The notes beneath the pieces were generated by a model. The model saw only the letters and a program-made list of their open reading frames with translations. It searched no databases and was not told where the DNA came from. The translations under genes were made by a program, and so were the position numbers. From a virus: 37,491 bases of DNA. Position 1 is the stretch's first letter. The number at the start of each line of letters is the position of its first letter. The stretch is from the IMG/VR virus record IMGVR_UViG_3300035698_004681, positions 1-37,491 of that record. One strand, written 5' to 3'. Positions 22,302 through 30,895 of the stretch are shown in pieces.

Positions 22302-24430
22302 AAACTAAACATTATATGATAAAGCCTTACTGGGCAAAGCTCAAAGGCATTCCGGCTACATTCGTAGCAATACAGGCTAAAAGTTCAGTCAAAGCAATCT
22401 GCGTTACAGGGCAAGGAACTCTGGATGCTCGTGGATCTTGTATGCACTGCGGGCGGGAATTAACGCATCCTGTTTCAATACTTGTGGGGGTTGGACCGAT
22501 ATGTGGTGGGCATTACTGGGATGAATCAATCCTCGGACCTTTCGGTTTCACTCTTGGGCATGCAAAACGACTGAAAGATATGATGCTCAGTCAGAAATTC
22601 CAAAATGTGTGGTTGCCCAGAACGGCTTTCAAATCAATAACTGATACTGATGAGATCGTTAATATAGAGGTTGCAAAAATAGAAACGAAAACGATACAGG
22701 AAAAAGAAGTACGCCCGAGCAAAGACGGGAAACGCTTAGAGATCAGATTTGAATTTGATCGTGAAATCGTACAGGCAATAAAAGAAAATGTGAAAGGTAG
22801 GAAATGGGAACCTGAACTTCCGGGAAAACCTTGGATCGCTCCAATTACTTTTGAAAATGTAGCGTTCTTAATTGGTCTGGGTTTCACTGTAGTAGAAGCG
22901 CATCATTTAAACCTGAAAGAATTGATTGAAGAGGCTGACAAACTATTCAGAAAAATAAACCCCATTAAAAAAGCAATTAAAAAGATCGAATGGAACGATT
23001 ACCCGATGTTCGACTCAATGTACCCCTTTCAAAAGGAATCAGTTGAGTTCCTTGATAGCAGAAACGGAAGTGCGATCCTCGCTGATGAAATGGGGCTGGG
23101 GAAAACAGTTGAATTGATATCATGGTGCTGGATTCGTAAACAGTTTCCTTTATTGCTGGTTGTCCCTGCTTCAGTCAAAATCAAATGGGGGAAAGAATTT
23201 GATAAGTGGATACCAAATCATGGATTAAATATCTTTACAGCATTCGGTAAAGTGCCGTCAGCAGATGATCAGAAACAAATAATGAAAGCAGATGTATTGG
23301 TTATCAATTACGATATCGTTGGAAATAAGATCACAAATACAAAAGATAAGTTTGGGAAAAAGAAAACAGTTGAGCACAGGGGAACTGGTTGGGTTGATTG
23401 GTTGGTAGAACGAGAATGGAAAACAGTTGGAACCGACGAATCGCATCGCTATAAAAACAGTAAAATCGGAAGAACAGTCGCAATCAAGCGATTGGGAAAA
23501 AAAGCAAAAAACGTTATTCCAATATCAGCTACACCGATCAAAAGCAGACCAACAGAAGGATGGAACGCAATCAACCTTGTAGATCCGGGCAAGTGGAAAT
23601 GGTTTCCTTTTCATAAACATTTTTGTGATGCAAAGTACAACGGGTATGGGTGGGACTTCAACGGGGCGAGCAATGTAAAAGAACTGCATGAGTACCTGAA
23701 AACAATTATGGTTCGTCATTTAAAGAAAGTCGTTTTACCTCAATTACCGCCAAAACAGAGATCAATGATTCCGGTGCAATTAACGAATGAGAGTGTATTC
23801 AGAAAAGCGTCAAACAATTTTATTGAATATCTAAAAACAGTTGATCCAGACAAAGCATCGAAGGCAAAGAAAGCCGAAACGCTTGTCAAAATGAATACAC
23901 TGAAACAGTTGAGTATCAAAGGGAAAATGAAGGGTGTTATCGAGTGGGTGGAGGAATTCTTAGAGTCAGGGGAAAAATTAATTGTGTTTGCAATCCATAA
24001 CGAACCGATTGATCAGCTTTTCAATCACTTTAAAGATGTAGCAGTAAAGATCACAGGGAACGAAAGTACGAAACAAAAGGAAATCGCAAAAGACAAGTTT
24101 CAAACTGATCCTGAATGTAGATTAGTGCTTGGTAATATTCAGGCGGCAGGAGAGGGAATCGAATTAACAGCGGCAAGTCATTGTGCTTTCATTGAATTGG
24201 GACTTACGCCAACAGAAAACGCCCAAGCAGAAGACCGCTGTTACGGCAGATTAAACGATTTACATGGTGCAATGTTCTATTATCTCATGGCAGACAATTC
24301 GATTGAATACTGGTTGTGTGAGCTACTGGACACGAAACAAAAGAATGTGGATGCAATCATAGATGGTGTTGTGACTGAACCGAAAGATTTATTATTAGAA
24401 TTACTTAATCAATATAAGGGGGTGGCATAA
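22298..24430 (+). CDS. SNF2/SMARCAL1-like helicase with N-terminal zinc finger
   Basis: A 710-residue protein. Residues 47-72 hold a CxxC...C zinc-binding motif (CMHCGRELTHPVSILVGVGP) of the DUF6011 type. Residues 147-200 resemble the HARP domain of annealing helicases (LEIRFEFDREIVQAI... WIAPITFENVAFL). The SF2 core follows: ADEMGLGKT (262-270), TDESH (379-383), SATP (410-413) and, near the C-terminus, GNIQAAGEGIELTAA and EDRCYGR. The ATG at 22298 lies in an ATGA overlap with AAGGAAATAAA in front. Expected role: fork remodelling or strand annealing in phage replication or recombination. All motor motifs look intact. Confidence 0.88.
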   Translation: MKTKHYMIKPYWAKLKGIPATFVAIQAKSSVKAICVTGQGTLDARGSCMHCGRELTHPVSILVGVGPICGGHYWDESILGPFGFTLGHAKRLKDMMLSQKFQNVWLPRTAFKSITDTDEIVNIEVAKIETKTIQEKEVRPSKDGKRLEIRFEFDREIVQAIKENVKGRKWEPELPGKPWIAPITFENVAFLIGLGFTVVEAHHLNLKELIEEADKLFRKINPIKKAIKKIEWNDYPMFDSMYPFQKESVEFLDSRNGSAILADEMGLGKTVELISWCWIRKQFPLLLVVPASVKIKWGKEFDKWIPNHGLNIFTAFGKVPSADDQKQIMKADVLVINYDIVGNKITNTKDKFGKKKTVEHRGTGWVDWLVEREWKTVGTDESHRYKNSKIGRTVAIKRLGKKAKNVIPISATPIKSRPTEGWNAINLVDPGKWKWFPFHKHFCDAKYNGYGWDFNGASNVKELHEYLKTIMVRHLKKVVLPQLPPKQRSMIPVQLTNESVFRKASNNFIEYLKTVDPDKASKAKKAETLVKMNTLKQLSIKGKMKGVIEWVEEFLESGEKLIVFAIHNEPIDQLFNHFKDVAVKITGNESTKQKEIAKDKFQTDPECRLVLGNIQAAGEGIELTAASHCAFIELGLTPTENAQAEDRCYGRLNDLHGAMFYYLMADNSIEYWLCELLDTKQKNVDAIIDGVVTEPKDLLLELLNQYKGVA

Positions 24431-24717
24431 TGAGAATCAAAGGAATTATATCGGGGATGGAATGTGGGGAGATTACTGAGTTGCCAAGCAATCCGGTTAC
24501 GCAATTATTAATTGATATTTCAAACGATGGGCAGAGGGTTCTTCAGATGATCTTTGAAAATGCTACTTATCTGGATACGATAGTACCGTTAGACACAAAT
24601 AGAAAGGACATTCGGCTGGGTTGGATCAGGCGACAGTGTACAAACAAGGGTTGGAGTAATTATAGAACAACCAAAACGTTTAAAGAGATCAGAACGACGT
24701 TACAGGGGGCAATATGA
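24430..24717 (+). CDS. Hypothetical protein, 95 aa
   Basis: An unrecognised protein starting in a TAATG overlap with the SNF2 helicase and ending in an ATGA overlap with the next gene. It begins with beta-rich sequence (MRIKGIISGMECGEITELP) and ends with a basic helix (NYRTTKTFKEIRTTLQ). Tight coupling to helicase suggests an accessory role in DNA metabolism, by position only. Confidence 0.6.
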   Translation: MRIKGIISGMECGEITELPSNPVTQLLIDISNDGQRVLQMIFENATYLDTIVPLDTNRKDIRLGWIRRQCTNKGWSNYRTTKTFKEIRTTLQGAI

Positions 24718-24992
24718 AACGAACAAAAGGAGTTAAAAAAATAATGACCAGAACTGTAAAACCTGTAAAACAGGATAAATTAGAAATCAGGTTTGCAAAT
24801 CTGGGATATCCAAAAGGGGGAATGACCCCTTATCCTCCAGAAGACTGCCCAGCACCTCGTTTCAGTACGAATGAGCAGGGAACTATCTGGTGTGACAATC
24901 AATTTTGTGTACGTGAGTGCACCCCGAATTACTGCACACCAAATAGAAGATACAGAAAATTCATTTATAGAAAATTAGGGAAGGTAATCTGA
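24714..24992 (+). CDS. Cysteine-rich small protein, 92 aa
   Basis: A basic N-terminal half is followed by six cysteines in CPAP...WCDNQFCVRECTPNYCTPN, a plausible zinc site. GGGGG lies a few nt before the ATG at 24714; a second ATG at 24744 also has GGAG upstream. Codons 25-29 spell RFANL with the same bases (AGGTTTGCAAATCT) as the leader modules, an unexplained similarity. Function unknown. Confidence 0.6.
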   Translation: MKRTKGVKKIMTRTVKPVKQDKLEIRFANLGYPKGGMTPYPPEDCPAPRFSTNEQGTIWCDNQFCVRECTPNYCTPNRRYRKFIYRKLGKVI

Positions 24993-25153
24993 TGAGCACA
25001 ACAAAAAATATAGATGAAATAATAGTAAGATTAACATTCTTTATAAGTGACCGGATCAAAGCAATCAGAAGAGCGCCGTTAGATCCTGATTTTATTCGCC
25101 TTATTACCAACAAAGAAATTGAAAAACTTTTAATTACTGAATTAAAGGCATGA
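24992..25153 (+). CDS. Small hypothetical protein, 53 aa
   Basis: A frame from ATG 24992 (TGATG overlap with the cysteine-rich gene, GGAAGG upstream) to TGA 25153, ending 1 nt before the primase start. The sequence is helical (IDEIIVRLTFFISDRIKAIRRAPLDPDFIRLITNKEIEKLL). It fits exactly between its neighbours. A small partner of the primase is conceivable. Confidence 0.65.
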   Translation: MSTTKNIDEIIVRLTFFISDRIKAIRRAPLDPDFIRLITNKEIEKLLITELKA

Positions 25154-25154
25154 A

Positions 25155-26090
25155 ATGGACATTATCAGATTCTATGCAGATCACAAAATTCCTTATGCAA
25201 CAGAAGGTCACGCTCATTGTCAAGCAGGATGGGTTCAGATCGCTTGCCCAGAATGCGTTGGAAATCCGGGATATCATTTGGGGTATTGTCTACAAGATAA
25301 TTATTTCAATTGCTGGCGATGTGGGTTCAAATCAAAAGTAAAAGTCATAACATCCTTAATTGCTGTTTCCCCGAATGAAGCAAAGAAAATAATACAAAGA
25401 TATGGGGGGAGTGCTAAAAACCCCAAAAAACGCCGATTAGACCCTGTAAAATTGAAATTAAAGAAGTTCAGATACCCATCAAACACAGAATCAATGAAAA
25501 AGATGCACAAACAGTATTTAAAGGCAAGGGGGTACGATCCTGAATATCTGGAAAAGAAATACAAAATCAGAGGAACCGGACCCGCTTCAAAGCTGGATAA
25601 AGTTGACTTCAAATATCGTTTGGTCATCCCCATTATTCAGGAGGGGAAAGAGGTCAGTTGGCAGAGCAGATATGTCAAGGACTTCAGCAAAAGAGATCCA
25701 CGGCAGAAATACAAATACATTACCTGCTCAAAAGAACGTGAGATCATTCACCACAAGCATTTACTTTACGGGCTTGATGATGCAAAAGAGTTTGATTGGT
25801 GCGTTTTGTGTGAGGGTATTATGGATGTGTGGCGATTAGGACCGCCAGCAGTTGCATCTTTTGGGGTGAAAATCAAAATCGCTCAGATTCGTTTATTGAG
25901 CCAGTTTCAAACGATCTTTATAACCTTTGATCCTGATCAAGCAGGGAGGGAGAACGCAGAGAAAATACAAGCACAGTTAGAATGGATGGGGAAAGAAATC
26001 ATTATTATTAACAATATGAAATCAGATCCGGGTGACATGAAACAAAGTGAAGCGGATCTATTTATGAAACAATTGGAGGAAATGAGATGA
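25155..26090 (+). CDS. DnaG-type primase (CHC2 zinc finger + Toprim)
   Basis: A 311-residue protein. CPEC (31-34) and CWRC (53-56) form a CHC2-like zinc-binding domain with HLGYCLQDNYFNCW before it. The Toprim core has CEGIMD (219-224), whose glutamate is catalytic, and FDPDQAG (258-264) with the metal-binding DxD. This is short compared with cellular DnaG (about 600), as usual for phage primases, with no fused helicase: the DnaB-like helicase is a separate gene 2.9 kb downstream. AAAGG lies 8 nt before the ATG. Confidence 0.88.
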   Translation: MDIIRFYADHKIPYATEGHAHCQAGWVQIACPECVGNPGYHLGYCLQDNYFNCWRCGFKSKVKVITSLIAVSPNEAKKIIQRYGGSAKNPKKRRLDPVKLKLKKFRYPSNTESMKKMHKQYLKARGYDPEYLEKKYKIRGTGPASKLDKVDFKYRLVIPIIQEGKEVSWQSRYVKDFSKRDPRQKYKYITCSKEREIIHHKHLLYGLDDAKEFDWCVLCEGIMDVWRLGPPAVASFGVKIKIAQIRLLSQFQTIFITFDPDQAGRENAEKIQAQLEWMGKEIIIINNMKSDPGDMKQSEADLFMKQLEEMR

Positions 26091-26452
26091 AGTTGACGAA
26101 AGAAATGATGAACGCAATAATAAATGGGATTAGTCCATACGTACAACCACTTAATAAAGTGGATGCGGACACATATCACAGAATCAGAGACAACATTGAA
26201 AAGATTGAAACTGAAATTAGCCCGCTTGAAAACTTCATCAAAATGTTTCAAAAAAAGAAAATGGATTATCTGGGGGAACGACAAATTAATTCTGAAGTTG
26301 GTACTGCAATCATTATCAATAATTTTCAAAATTGGCTGATGCAACAAACCACGAAGTACAAAGCACTTGAAGCAGAGCGTAAATTACTCATTTCAAAAGC
26401 AGATGATATTAACAACCAGATGAACGCATTTGTTGAAGGAAGGTGGGAATAA
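26087..26452 (+). CDS. Hypothetical coiled-coil protein, 121 aa
   Basis: Starts in an ATGA overlap with the primase. Helical heptad-like segments (DNIEKIETEISPLENFIKMFQKKK and a second near QNWLMQQTTKYKALEAERKLLISK) suggest a coiled-coil dimer. No enzymatic motif. Might assist replication proteins. Confidence 0.6.
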   Translation: MKLTKEMMNAIINGISPYVQPLNKVDADTYHRIRDNIEKIETEISPLENFIKMFQKKKMDYLGERQINSEVGTAIIINNFQNWLMQQTTKYKALEAERKLLISKADDINNQMNAFVEGRWE

Positions 26453-26652
26453 TGGGAGTAATGGGAATAATGAAAATAATAACACAAACATTGTTTTTCA
26501 TGATCGGGTTTTGCCTTGTCTTTTCAGAGAACAATTTGCCATTAATATTCACAGCAATACCAAATCTGATTGGATTAGGGTTTTGGTTATTACTGCTTTT
26601 AACATTGAAGAAGGAGATTCAAGATGACAACTGCAAAAGAAAAATTAAATAG
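26452..26652 (+). CDS. Small membrane protein, 66 aa
   Basis: The ATG at 26452 overlaps the previous stop (TAATG), with GGAAGGTGG before it. Two membrane helices are clear: IITQTLFFMIGFCLVFS and LIGLGFWLLLLLTL, then a charged tail. It overlaps the next gene by 29 bp in another frame, where that gene's SD (AAGGAG) lies inside this gene. A role on the host membrane is likely; it could be holin- or antiholin-like, but it sits in the early region away from any lysin. Confidence 0.6.
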   Translation: MGVMGIMKIITQTLFFMIGFCLVFSENNLPLIFTAIPNLIGLGFWLLLLLTLKKEIQDDNCKRKIK

Positions 26653-26938
26653 CTTTTTAAAAACCACAGCAAAAGAAGTTGTTGAACGATATGAATTTAT
26701 TGCAAGTCAAACATTCACAGCAGTCGGAGAAGCTGAAAAGAAAGCAAAAGAAATGGGGTTCAGCATCGGTTCTATGTGTTGTGATGAACCAATCGCTCTT
26801 GCAAAAGGGGATTTGCGTATTGCAAAATGGTACAATATTTCAATGAAAGAATGGCACAGGATTGACGGACTGATTCTTTCAGATGACTTCAGGGGTGGGG
26901 ATGTGTTGCTCGTAACATTTAGAAATAAGGGGGAATAA
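26624..26938 (+). CDS. Hypothetical protein, 104 aa
   Basis: An unrecognised soluble protein with an N-terminal helix (TTAKEKLNSFLKTTAKEVVERYEFI), a vicinal cysteine pair (SMCCDEP) and several short strands (AKGDLRIAKWYNIS..., GDVLLVTF). AAGGAGATTCAAG precedes the ATG. It is followed by the 231-aa gene after 1 nt. Confidence 0.6.
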   Translation: MTTAKEKLNSFLKTTAKEVVERYEFIASQTFTAVGEAEKKAKEMGFSIGSMCCDEPIALAKGDLRIAKWYNISMKEWHRIDGLILSDDFRGGDVLLVTFRNKGE

Positions 26939-26939
26939 A

Positions 26940-27635
26940 ATGTTATCTAATCAAGATACGATAAACGGGGTTACAATCAAGCAATGGCTGAATGAACACG
27001 AACCAGCCCTTGAAATCAAACCCGAGCAGGTATCAGATCGGCATTACATTAAACGCAAACCGAAAGTCAGATACAAAGTGAAATCAGAAAAAGCAGGAAA
27101 AGTACGCAGATTAACCAGAAATGAAATCATAAAGGAGTACGGACAAATGCCAATGAGCAATATAGAACGAGTAATTGAAAAAATGAGAGAATGGGAGATT
27201 GGAAGGCACTACAGCTTTCAGGATATTGTTAAACAGATGAAAGGGCAGGTAACTGAAAAGTCCCTGAGTGCCTTGGTATCCACAATCTATATGGCGCTGA
27301 AGGGTAAGGATATACTTGAAAGAACAGGGAAACCATATCATTATTTTACAGGATTAGGTTTCAGGGATATTGATAATGTTCTTTTGCTACGGGAAATAAA
27401 AGATAGAACAAATAAAAAGCAGATGGAAAGGAAGAAGAAAAAGAAAACAGAAATACACGTAACTAAAACGGCAATCCCTGAAAGTACAGAAGATTTACAA
27501 AAACAATTGATGGATCAGGCGGAAGTCAGTATCCCGTTAAATCAGTTATCTGGATTGATCAGATCAATTATTCAAAAAGAAGTAAGTGGCAAATTGAAAG
27601 TTCAAATTGATATCAGATTTGGATTCATATCATAA
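26940..27635 (+). CDS. Hypothetical basic protein, 231 aa, possible DNA-binding
   Basis: Rich in K/R throughout; residues 60-130 (EKAGKVRRLTRNEIIKEYGQMP and then IERVIEKMREWEIGRHYSFQDIVKQMKGQVTEKSLSALVSTIYMAL, described here in pieces) have the layout of a winged-helix or similar DNA-binding domain. A poly-basic linker (ERKKKKKTEIHV) and a C-terminal helix-strand unit follow. It lies just before the interleaved inverted repeats and the replication initiator and may regulate them; this is inference. Confidence 0.6.
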   Translation: MLSNQDTINGVTIKQWLNEHEPALEIKPEQVSDRHYIKRKPKVRYKVKSEKAGKVRRLTRNEIIKEYGQMPMSNIERVIEKMREWEIGRHYSFQDIVKQMKGQVTEKSLSALVSTIYMALKGKDILERTGKPYHYFTGLGFRDIDNVLLLREIKDRTNKKQMERKKKKKTEIHVTKTAIPESTEDLQKQLMDQAEVSIPLNQLSGLIRSIIQKEVSGKLKVQIDIRFGFIS

Positions 27636-27698
27636 TGATATCAATGCTTTAAAAAATAGATTGATTTTCAAAATTAGATGATATATATTGATATTACC

Positions 27699-27865
27699 TT
27701 GGCAGGTAAATGCATTGAAAAACGAGAAACGACAAGAATATTAAATGGAATAAGAATCAAAAGCCCTTAGATGAGGTGGTAAGTTTCTTTGACATAGTTT
27801 AGTATTTTTGTCCTCTATTTCAATGTATTTACTGCCAACACTTTCCACCTCATCTAAGGGCTTTT
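27699..27865 (+). promoter_or_regulatory. Interleaved long inverted repeats (A-B-A'-B') before the initiator gene
   Basis: Arm A at 27699-27720 (begins TTGGCAGGTAAATGC) can pair with A' at 27818-27838 with one bulge and one G-U. Arm B at 27759-27779 (AGCCCTTAGATGAGGTGG core) pairs perfectly over 21 bp with B' at 27845-27865, which ends in CTTTTT. Because the order is A, B, A', B', the two helices cross: they are either alternatives, as in attenuators, or a large pseudoknot. B/B' with its T-run resembles an intrinsic terminator with a 65-nt loop. It lies in the 253-bp gap upstream of the initiator ATG. Confidence 0.75.
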
Positions 27866-27888
27866 TACGTTTTAAAGGGGAGAAAAGA

Positions 27889-28950
27889 ATGGCAATATTG
27901 AAACACCACAAACCACTAACTGATAATTTTACGATAACGCCAAATGAGACTTTTCAAAATCCAAATCTTTCGTATGAAGCAAAAGGTTTATTGATTGAAT
28001 TACTCACTCGTCCTTCAAATTGGGTAATTAGAAAAAATCAATTAATCCGAGATCACACCAGAGGTACAAAACTTCAACGAATTATTAATGAACTGAAGGA
28101 AAGTGGGAATCTGTTTCTTTGTACTTCCAGAGATAAAAAGAACAAAATTACTGGTAAAGATTGGATTGTTTCAGCGTACCAAACCACAAAAGATGACTTT
28201 TTGAAAAGTATTGATGAGCAGAATAAAAGTACTAAAAAACAGGGTAAAAATGATGATGAGCTTGTCACAGGGAAACCCTGTCACAGGGAATCCCTATCAC
28301 AGGGAAACATGGGTACATACAAAGAAAAGATTAATACAAATAAAGAATTATTAAAAAGTAAAAAAGATATTTTTTCGTTTGAAAATGCTCTTTCAATGTT
28401 TCCACCTGTATTCAGAAATGATAAAAATTTACAAACCTCTTGGAAGGAGTGGTGGGAATTCAAAAGAACTGAAAAAAAGAAATCTATTTCAAGAACCGCC
28501 ACAAACAAGTTAATCAATTCACTCAATGGACATCAACCGATTGATCTTATCAATGCAATTGATCTTTCAATTCAAAATGATTGGTCAGGTCTATTCCTCA
28601 GTTCTCCGATTAAAAAACCATCTGGAATGCAACGCACTACACAACCAGATCCAAGTAAAGAAACAGAAGAACTCATTTTAGAATATTTCCCTGAACTTAT
28701 TGATCCTGATATCAAGCATCTCAATCAATTTTGTTCAAACGTACAAGAATGGTGGGATGTTTATATGCCCACCGAATACGCATTCATGGAAAGTTTGCAT
28801 CCTGAAACCCTTATAAAAAGATATTCTCAGGAACTGAAACAATACACCAATGGACAACCACCTATGCCCATGTTCAAAACAGATCACAAACAATTTAAAA
28901 AGTTAATCAAACAAATTCAAAATAGACAGGGGGTATCCTTTGCAATATGA
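27889..28950 (+). CDS. Phage replication initiator (helix-turn-helix replisome organiser)
   Basis: 353 residues from the ATG at 27889, which has AAAGGGGAGAAAAGA in front (an upstream in-frame TTG lies in the RNA structure and lacks an SD). The N-terminal domain reads LTDNFTITPNETFQNPNLSYEAKGLLIELLTRPSNWV, the winged-helix pattern of phage replication initiators (SLKAKGLLS.LLS.P..W). The C-terminal half has WWEFKRTEKKKSISRTATNKLINSL... and DLSIQNDWSGLF, the domain that commonly contacts the helicase. Three 16-bp iterons lie inside the gene between the two domains. It overlaps the DnaB-like gene by ATGA. Confidence 0.82.
   Translation: MAILKHHKPLTDNFTITPNETFQNPNLSYEAKGLLIELLTRPSNWVIRKNQLIRDHTRGTKLQRIINELKESGNLFLCTSRDKKNKITGKDWIVSAYQTTKDDFLKSIDEQNKSTKKQGKNDDELVTGKPCHRESLSQGNMGTYKEKINTNKELLKSKKDIFSFENALSMFPPVFRNDKNLQTSWKEWWEFKRTEKKKSISRTATNKLINSLNGHQPIDLINAIDLSIQNDWSGLFLSSPIKKPSGMQRTTQPDPSKETEELILEYFPELIDPDIKHLNQFCSNVQEWWDVYMPTEYAFMESLHPETLIKRYSQELKQYTNGQPPMPMFKTDHKQFKKLIKQIQNRQGVSFAI
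28264..28311 (+). repeat. Three 16-bp iterons: probable replication origin
   Basis: GTCACAGGGAAACCCT, GTCACAGGGAATCCCT and ATCACAGGGAAACATG follow head to tail at 28264, 28280 and 28296. Each of the first two holds the small palindrome AGGGAWnCCCT-type core (AGGG..CCCT). Sixteen is not a multiple of three, so the repeats are read in different frames and must be kept for the DNA, not the protein. About 70 bp of very A+T-rich DNA follows (28318-28386), a natural unwinding element. The layout mirrors the lambda origin inside gene O. Confidence 0.78.
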
Positions 28951-30488
28951 ATAAACTCCACAAGCATATTGAACGCAGAATTACACTGGGCGTTATCACC
29001 AGCGATGACTTTCTAAGGAAACTAACTGACGGGTACACCCCAGAATACATACGAGCACCGCAAGCTCGTATTTTAATTTCATGGTGTACTGAATACTTTG
29101 AGAAGCACAGCAAAGCGCCGAACAAAGATATTCAGGAAATATTTATTGCCCGAGAACAAGAATTACCGGAAGATCAGGCAGAATTAATTGGTGATGTACT
29201 GGATCAGATGTCGAATGAATATGATCCGGAAAACTTTAATCATGAATATCTATGGGAACAGACAAAAGAGTATTTTACAGAGAGGCACTTAAAGCTCTTT
29301 ACAGAGCGAATTTCAGGCTCAATTGAAAATGGGGACATAGACAATGCTAAAATGATTGCAGAGTCATACAGCCCCGCTAAGGCTATCCAAACAGATGGTA
29401 TTTACCCATTCGAAGACTCAAAAGCCATAAAAGAAGCATTTACAGCACAAATTGAACCTTTAATCAAACTTCCCGGTGCAGTTGGGGATTTGATGAACTC
29501 AGAATTGGTACGAGAGGGATTCGTTACTTTTCTGGGCAGGGAGAAAATTGGTAAATCTTTTATTCTGATGGATCTTGGATTCAGGGGGGTGCTGTCTGGG
29601 GTTGATACAGCAATGTTTCAAGCAGGTGATATGAGTCAGTCACAGCAGTTAAGACGAATGGGAATGTGGGTCAATCAAAAAAGTTATAAGGAAAAATATT
29701 GTAGAGAGATGTTCCTTCCTGTTTTGGACTGCATTCATAATCAATTAGATAATTGCGATAAAACAAAGCGGGTTTGTGATGAGGGTTGTTTCAGCAGATC
29801 AAATGAAAAGGCAATTGATACTTTCAAACGAGAACAGTATGAAACAGCTTTCAATGAAAACCCTGATTACAAGCCCTGTATTCGATGTAGAGGGACGTTT
29901 CAGTTTAAAGGGGCGTTATGGTATAAGAAACGAAAAGCAGTCACTCCTTTGACGTATAGGGAAGCAAAGAGTGGGATGAAAGCATACGGTACTAAATTCA
30001 AAGCACGTTTCAAACTTGCAACTTACGCAAATGAAACATTGGATACGAAAACAATTGAAAATCAATTATGGTTATGGGAAACACGAGATGGTTTTGTCCC
30101 CAGTCTAATCATTATTGATTACGCAGACATTATGACACCAGATCAAGATTGCAAATCATTACCATTCAGGGAACAAGAGAATAAAAAGTGGCAGAGATTG
30201 AGGAGAATTTCACAGACAAGAAAATGTTTACTTGTTACTGCTACACAGGCTGATGCTAATTCATACGATCAAAATACATTAAGTGCCAGCAACTTTTCAG
30301 AAACGAAAACCAAACATGCTCATATCACAGCGGAGTATGGGTTAAATCAAACAGCAGTTGAAAAAGAAAAAGGAATTATCAGGATTAACCCGATAATGGT
30401 TCGTGATGATGACTTCAATGTTACCAGAAGCGTAAAAGTTCTTCAGGGATTGCAGATCGGGAAACCAATTTTAGGATCTTACTTCTAA
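28947..30488 (+). CDS. DnaB-like replicative helicase with cysteine-rich insert
   Basis: 513 residues. The N-terminal part is helical like the DnaB N-domain. The RecA-like core has Walker A GREKIGKSF (197-205), FQAGDMS (223-229) and Walker B SLIIIDYADI (386-395), with ATQAD (near 426) as the later motif. Unusually, between Walker A and B there is an insert of more than 100 residues with six cysteines (C262, C270, C277, C281, C311, C314), probably two zinc knuckles. The ATG overlaps the initiator stop (ATGA). Expected to unwind DNA at the fork after loading by the initiator. Confidence 0.85.
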   Translation: MNKLHKHIERRITLGVITSDDFLRKLTDGYTPEYIRAPQARILISWCTEYFEKHSKAPNKDIQEIFIAREQELPEDQAELIGDVLDQMSNEYDPENFNHEYLWEQTKEYFTERHLKLFTERISGSIENGDIDNAKMIAESYSPAKAIQTDGIYPFEDSKAIKEAFTAQIEPLIKLPGAVGDLMNSELVREGFVTFLGREKIGKSFILMDLGFRGVLSGVDTAMFQAGDMSQSQQLRRMGMWVNQKSYKEKYCREMFLPVLDCIHNQLDNCDKTKRVCDEGCFSRSNEKAIDTFKREQYETAFNENPDYKPCIRCRGTFQFKGALWYKKRKAVTPLTYREAKSGMKAYGTKFKARFKLATYANETLDTKTIENQLWLWETRDGFVPSLIIIDYADIMTPDQDCKSLPFREQENKKWQRLRRISQTRKCLLVTATQADANSYDQNTLSASNFSETKTKHAHITAEYGLNQTAVEKEKGIIRINPIMVRDDDFNVTRSVKVLQGLQIGKPILGSYF

Positions 30489-30505
30489 CCAAAAAAGGAG
30501 AAATT

Positions 30506-30895
30506 ATGTTAATAGTAACAAAGATATTTACGTTCGATGCGGCACATTATTTACCTGAGCATCCGGGATTGTGTAAAAACCTACATGGACATAGATGGAC
30601 ATTGGAAGTAACAATTCAACGACCCATTGCACACCCGATAACAGACATGACTCCATCTGATATGATAATGGATTTTGCTAATTTAAAAGCAATTGTGAAA
30701 AATCATATTATTGATTTGTTCGATCATTCCTGCATCAACGACAATCCTGAATGGCCAAATGGATTACGCCCAACAGCAGAGAATATGGTTGAAGTGATTG
30801 CGGAGGAACTGAAGCAGACGAGCTTACGGAAATGGCTTTATGAACTCAAATTGTGGGAAACACCAACATCATTCGTAACGTGGACAAGGGGGTAA
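30506..30895 (+). CDS. queD: QueD, 6-carboxytetrahydropterin synthase
   Basis: 129 residues with the complete family pattern: FDAAHYLPEHPGLCKNLHGHRW (H14, H27 and H29 as zinc ligands; C23 the catalytic cysteine), MDFANLKAIV, FDHSCIND and PTAENM, with a final ELKLWETPTSFVTW. It converts 7,8-dihydroneopterin triphosphate to 6-carboxytetrahydropterin. It is encoded 3 nt before queE; AAAAAAGGAGAAATT precedes the ATG. In phages this pathway feeds tRNA queuosine or 7-deazaguanine DNA modification. Confidence 0.92.
   Translation: MLIVTKIFTFDAAHYLPEHPGLCKNLHGHRWTLEVTIQRPIAHPITDMTPSDMIMDFANLKAIVKNHIIDLFDHSCINDNPEWPNGLRPTAENMVEVIAEELKQTSLRKWLYELKLWETPTSFVTWTRG

Noticed and set aside
27808-27888. Longer start for the replication initiator
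   Set aside because: Begins at a non-ATG codon inside the inverted-repeat structure without an SD; the ATG at 27889 has a strong one.
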